Shown here one piece after another: positions 61,373 to 64,000 of a stretch of 64,000 nucleotides of DNA. The notes under the pieces were generated by a model, which had not been told where the DNA came from, did no database searches, and saw only the letters and a program-made list of their open reading frames with translations. Positions within the stretch are counted from its first letter, which is position 1; every line of letters starts with the position of its first letter. Made by a program: the position numbers and the translations under genes. Source of the stretch: Inmirania thermothiophila (lineage in GTDB: Bacteria; Pseudomonadota; Gammaproteobacteria; DSM-100275); the NCBI RefSeq assembly GCF_003751635.1, contig NZ_RJVI01000001.1, positions 536,726-600,725 on the forward strand, read 5' to 3'.

Positions 61373-63216
61373 GGCTCGATCTCCCCCAGCCAGGCGTCGA
61401 TGACGCGGCGGGCGATCGGTGCCGCGACGGCGCCGCCGCTGCCGCCATGCTCGACCACCACCGCCACCGCGATGCGCGGCCGCCGCGCCGGCGCGTAGGC
61501 GATGAAGAGGGCATGGTCGCGCAGCCGGCGCGGGACGTCCTCCGGCGGCTCGTCCTCCTCGTCGGGCAGGCCGTAGACCTGGGAGGTCCCAGTCTTGCCG
61601 GCGATGCGCACGGGGGCGCCGAGGCCGATGCGGCGGGCGGTGCCCCGCGCGCCGTGCACCACGTCTTCCATCGCCGCCGCCACGTAGGCCCAGTTCTCCG
61701 GCTGCGCCACCGGCAGCGGCTCGGGCGCGCCCGCGGGCAGGGGCTGCGGGGCGCCGCCGGCGGGGGCGCTGGCGCGGGCCAGGCGCGGGCGCACGCGCAG
61801 GCCGCGGTTGGCGAGCGCCGCGGTGGCGGCGGCGAGCTGCAGCGGCGTCGCCAGCAGGAAGCCCTGGCCGATGCCGGTGATGAGGGTCTCGCCCGGGTAC
61901 CAGGGCTCGCCGCGGGCGGCGCGCTTCCACGCCCGCGAGGGCAGCAGCCCCTCCGATTCCCCCGGGAGGTCGACGCCGGTGGGGGCGCCGAAGCCGAAGC
62001 GGGCCAGCCAGTCGTGGATGCGGTCGATGCCCATGCGGTGGGCGAGCTCGTAGAAGTAGACGTCGCAGGACTGGACGATGGCGTCGTGGAGGTCGACGGC
62101 GCCGTGGCCGCGCCGCTTCCAGTCGCGGTAGCGGCGCTCGTCGTTGGGCAGCTGGTAGTAGCCCGGGCAGAAGACCCGCCGCGCCGCCGGGGTGAGACCG
62201 AGCTCCAGCGCCCCCAGCCCGAGGAAGGGCTTGACCGTGGAGCCCGGCGGGTAGCGCCCGTCGAGGGCGCGGTTGAACAGCGGCCGCAGCGGGTGGCTGC
62301 GCAGGGCCTCGTAGTCCCGCGCCGGGATGCCCTCCACGAAGGGGTTCGGGTCGAAGGCAGGGGTGCTGGCGAGGGCCAGCACCTCGCCGCTGCGCGGATC
62401 CAGCGCCACCACCGCCCCGGCCTCCTCGCCGAGGGCCTCCACCGCGGCGCGCTGCAGCTCGATGTCGAGGCTGAGGTGGAGGTCGCGCCCGCCCCGCGGC
62501 GGCGTCTCGTCGAGGGTGCGCAGGATCCGCCCCTCGGCGTTGGTCTCCACCCGCCGGTAGCCCACCGCGCCGTGGAGCAGCGGCTCGTAGACGCGCTCGA
62601 CGCCGGTCTTGCCGATGTGGGTGGTGCCGGCGTAGGCGGCCTCGTCCTCGGGCGCGAGCTCGCCCGGGCCGATGCGGCCCACGTAGCCCACGGCGTGGGC
62701 CGCGAGCGCCCCGAAGGGGTAGCGGCGGGTCAGCCGCGCCTGCACGTCCACCCCCGGGAAGCGGTGGCGCTCCACCGCGAAGGCGGCCACCTCCCGCTCG
62801 TCCATGCCCACGCGCAGGGGCACGGGCTCGAACCGCCGCCGCCGGCGCAGGAGGCGGCGGAAGCGCTCCAGGTCGTCCTCGCCGATGGGGATCACCGCGC
62901 CGAGGCGGCGCAGGGTGCCGTCGAGGTCGGGCACCTGCTCCGGGACCAGGTCCAGGCCGTAGGCGGGGAGGTTCTCGGCCAGGAGCCGTCCGCGGCGGTC
63001 GTAGACCTGGCCCCGGGTCGGCGGCACCGGCAGCAGCCGCACGCGGTTGTCCCGCGACAGCGTCCGGTAGCGTTCGTGCTGGGCCACCTGCAGCCACGCC
63101 AGCCTCGCCACCAGCCCCCCCGCGAGCGCCCCCATGCCGGCGCCGGCGAGGAGGAGGCGCCGCCGCACCAGCCGCGCCTCGGCCTGCTCGTCCCGCAGCG
63201 GCTGACGCCTGCGCAT
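61369..63216 (-). CDS. mrdA: Penicillin-binding protein 2 (MrdA)
   Basis: PBP2 is the transpeptidase partner of RodA in cell elongation. The 615-residue protein has one membrane anchor (about 19-40), a pedestal domain (about 50-250) and the transpeptidase domain with Ser326-TVK, a SCD equivalent of SxN in IVQSCDVYFYELA, and KTG in IAGKTGTSQVYG. The ATG at 63216 lies 6 bases after the mreD stop; a longer frame upstream is a shadow of mreD. Confidence 0.96.
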   Translation of the reverse strand: MRRRQPLRDEQAEARLVRRRLLLAGAGMGALAGGLVARLAWLQVAQHERYRTLSRDNRVRLLPVPPTRGQVYDRRGRLLAENLPAYGLDLVPEQVPDLDGTLRRLGAVIPIGEDDLERFRRLLRRRRRFEPVPLRVGMDEREVAAFAVERHRFPGVDVQARLTRRYPFGALAAHAVGYVGRIGPGELAPEDEAAYAGTTHIGKTGVERVYEPLLHGAVGYRRVETNAEGRILRTLDETPPRGGRDLHLSLDIELQRAAVEALGEEAGAVVALDPRSGEVLALASTPAFDPNPFVEGIPARDYEALRSHPLRPLFNRALDGRYPPGSTVKPFLGLGALELGLTPAARRVFCPGYYQLPNDERRYRDWKRRGHGAVDLHDAIVQSCDVYFYELAHRMGIDRIHDWLARFGFGAPTGVDLPGESEGLLPSRAWKRAARGEPWYPGETLITGIGQGFLLATPLQLAAATAALANRGLRVRPRLARASAPAGGAPQPLPAGAPEPLPVAQPENWAYVAAAMEDVVHGARGTARRIGLGAPVRIAGKTGTSQVYGLPDEEDEPPEDVPRRLRDHALFIAYAPARRPRIAVAVVVEHGGSGGAVAAPIARRVIDAWLGEIEP

Positions 63217-63221
63217 GGCCC

Positions 63222-63716
63222 CTACGTCACCCGGAGCCGCCGCCGCAGGGTGCGCAGCAGCGTGAACACCCAGGGCCAGAGGAGGGTGCCGGTCAGGGAC
63301 GCCCCCCAGTAGGCCCAGGTCTCGGGCGAGCGGCCGGTGAAGCCGCGGATCCACAGATCCAGCAGCTGCCCCAGCAGGAGCAGGACCAGCACCGCGAGCA
63401 TCTGCTGGCGCAGGGGGAAGAGCCGCAGCCGCTGGTGGAGCTTGATCACCAGGTAGGCGAGCACCGCCAGGGTGAGCGCGTGCTGGCCGAGCAGGGTGCC
63501 GGTGAGCACGTCCTCGAACAGGCCGGTGGCCCAGGCCGTGCCCACCCCCACCCGGTGGGGCAGGGCCATGCACCAGTAGATGAGGATGAGGGCCGCCCAC
63601 CGCGGGCGCCAGGGTGCGAAGGCCTCGGGCAGGGGGAGCACGGCGAGGACGAGGGCGGCGAGCAGGGTGGCGGCGATCACCCAGCGCCCGCGCGGGCGGG
63701 CCGGCGTCTCGCTCAC
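63222..63716 (-). CDS. mreD: Rod shape-determining protein MreD
   Basis: MreD is a small inner-membrane protein of the elongasome. The 164-residue product has five membrane segments and the family pattern WAALILIYWCMALPHRVGVGTAWATGLFEDVLTG. It starts at GTG, overlapping the mreC stop by 4 bases. Six bases separate it from mrdA. Confidence 0.92.
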   Translation of the reverse strand: MSETPARPRGRWVIAATLLAALVLAVLPLPEAFAPWRPRWAALILIYWCMALPHRVGVGTAWATGLFEDVLTGTLLGQHALTLAVLAYLVIKLHQRLRLFPLRQQMLAVLVLLLLGQLLDLWIRGFTGRSPETWAYWGASLTGTLLWPWVFTLLRTLRRRLRVT

Positions 63717-64000
63717 GGCGCCGCCTCCCCGGGCCAGACCAGCAGCAGCTCGCGCAGCCGGTCCAGGGCCGCGCTCGGGCGGGCCTCCACCCGCGCGAAG
63801 GGGCGCCCGGGACGCGGCTCCACCACCACCACCTCGGCCACCGGGTAGCCCCTGGGGAAGCGGCCGCCGAGGCCCGAGCTCACGAGCCGGTCGCCGGGGC
63901 GGATGTCGGCGTGGTTGGGCAGGTAGGGCAGGGCCAGGCGGTCCGGGGTCCCGGTGCCGAGGGCCAGCGTGCGCAGGCCGTTGCGCTGCACCTCCACGGG
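63713..64000 (-). CDS. mreC: Rod shape-determining protein MreC, C-terminal part (cut by window edge)
   Basis: The last 95 codons of mreC are visible; the 5' part lies beyond the right edge. The sequence PYLPNHADIRPGDRLVSSGLGGRFPRGYPVAEV is the C-terminal beta-barrel of MreC, which links MreB filaments to PBP2. It is coupled to mreD by a 4-base overlap. The order mreC-mreD-mrdA-rodA is canonical. Confidence 0.92.
   Translation of the reverse strand, partial: PVEVQRNGLRTLALGTGTPDRLALPYLPNHADIRPGDRLVSSGLGGRFPRGYPVAEVVVVEPRPGRPFARVEARPSAALDRLRELLLVWPGEAAP

Overview
The window reads as chromosome of a very GC-rich gammaproteobacterium, most likely an autotrophic, sulfur-oxidiser-like member of the Chromatiales/Ectothiorhodospiraceae neighbourhood. 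The left edge cuts a phosphoribulokinase gene (Calvin cycle). Many gene orders are classic gammaproteobacterial ones: asmA-mutY, zapA with its TIGR02449 partner facing ygfB-pepP, lptD-surA-pdxA-rsmA divergent from amgK-murU, and mreC-mreD-mrdA-rodA-mltB-rlpA-dacA-dat-ybeD-lipB-lipA. The family-level placement is inference. Coding density is high, most operon genes overlap by 1-8 bases (ATGA/GTGA junctions), and GTG and TTG starts are common. I see no insertion sequence, prophage or CRISPR array.

Layout. 0-4.3 kb: prk (partial), an MBL-fold hydrolase, trmB-thiG-thiS, and an ECF sigma/DUF3379 anti-sigma pair. 4.3-13.4 kb: tRNA-Gly(CCC), a host-attachment-family protein with a DUF3047 protein, a large lipoprotein, asmA-mutY, tRNA-Phe(GAA), zapA, ygfB-pepP. 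13.4-16.3 kb: an iron(III) ABC transporter (binding protein and fused permease, no ATPase) behind a Fur-box promoter. 16.3-20.7 kb: one seven-gene minus-strand operon holding two cytochromes b561, an SHP-like cytochrome c, a diheme cytochrome c, a PepSY protein, and an OmpR-type regulator with its kinase. 20.7-26.2 kb: gcvT-gcvH-gcvPA-tpx-gcvPB-dgkA, with a thiol peroxidase inside the glycine cleavage operon. 26.2-26.4 kb: a candidate FNR-controlled small RNA. 26.4-31 kb: a second ECF/anti-sigma pair, a YyaL-type thioredoxin-domain protein, a HAD hydrolase and a CDP-alcohol phosphatidyltransferase.

31-41 kb: rlmI-lgt-thyA-folA meets apaH-apaG-glk-pgl; then a small protein, a universal stress protein, an oxidoreductase/aminotransferase pair resembling GnnA/GnnB (diamino-sugar lipid A), and an unassigned coiled-coil/winged-helix protein behind an AT-rich, repeat-bearing promoter. 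41-50 kb: rsmA-pdxA-surA-lptD, amgK-murU, and a GCS2-type ligase coupled to an AstE-like M14 peptidase. 50-54.4 kb: a CHASE2 Ser/Thr kinase, PP2C phosphatase and FHA protein operon. 54.4-64 kb: lipoylation genes and the rod-shape/peptidoglycan cluster, cut inside mreC at the right edge.

Functional links: LipB and LipA make the lipoyl group carried by GcvH. The glycine cleavage products feed folate, ThyA and FolA. SurA and LptD build the outer membrane together with Lgt and the possible GnnA/GnnB. AmgK/MurU recycle the wall material released by MltB. The most promising undescribed item is the small RNA candidate at 26242-26343: three stacked hairpins, a C-rich anti-Shine-Dalgarno loop, an intrinsic terminator, and an FNR-type box placed at -41.5.
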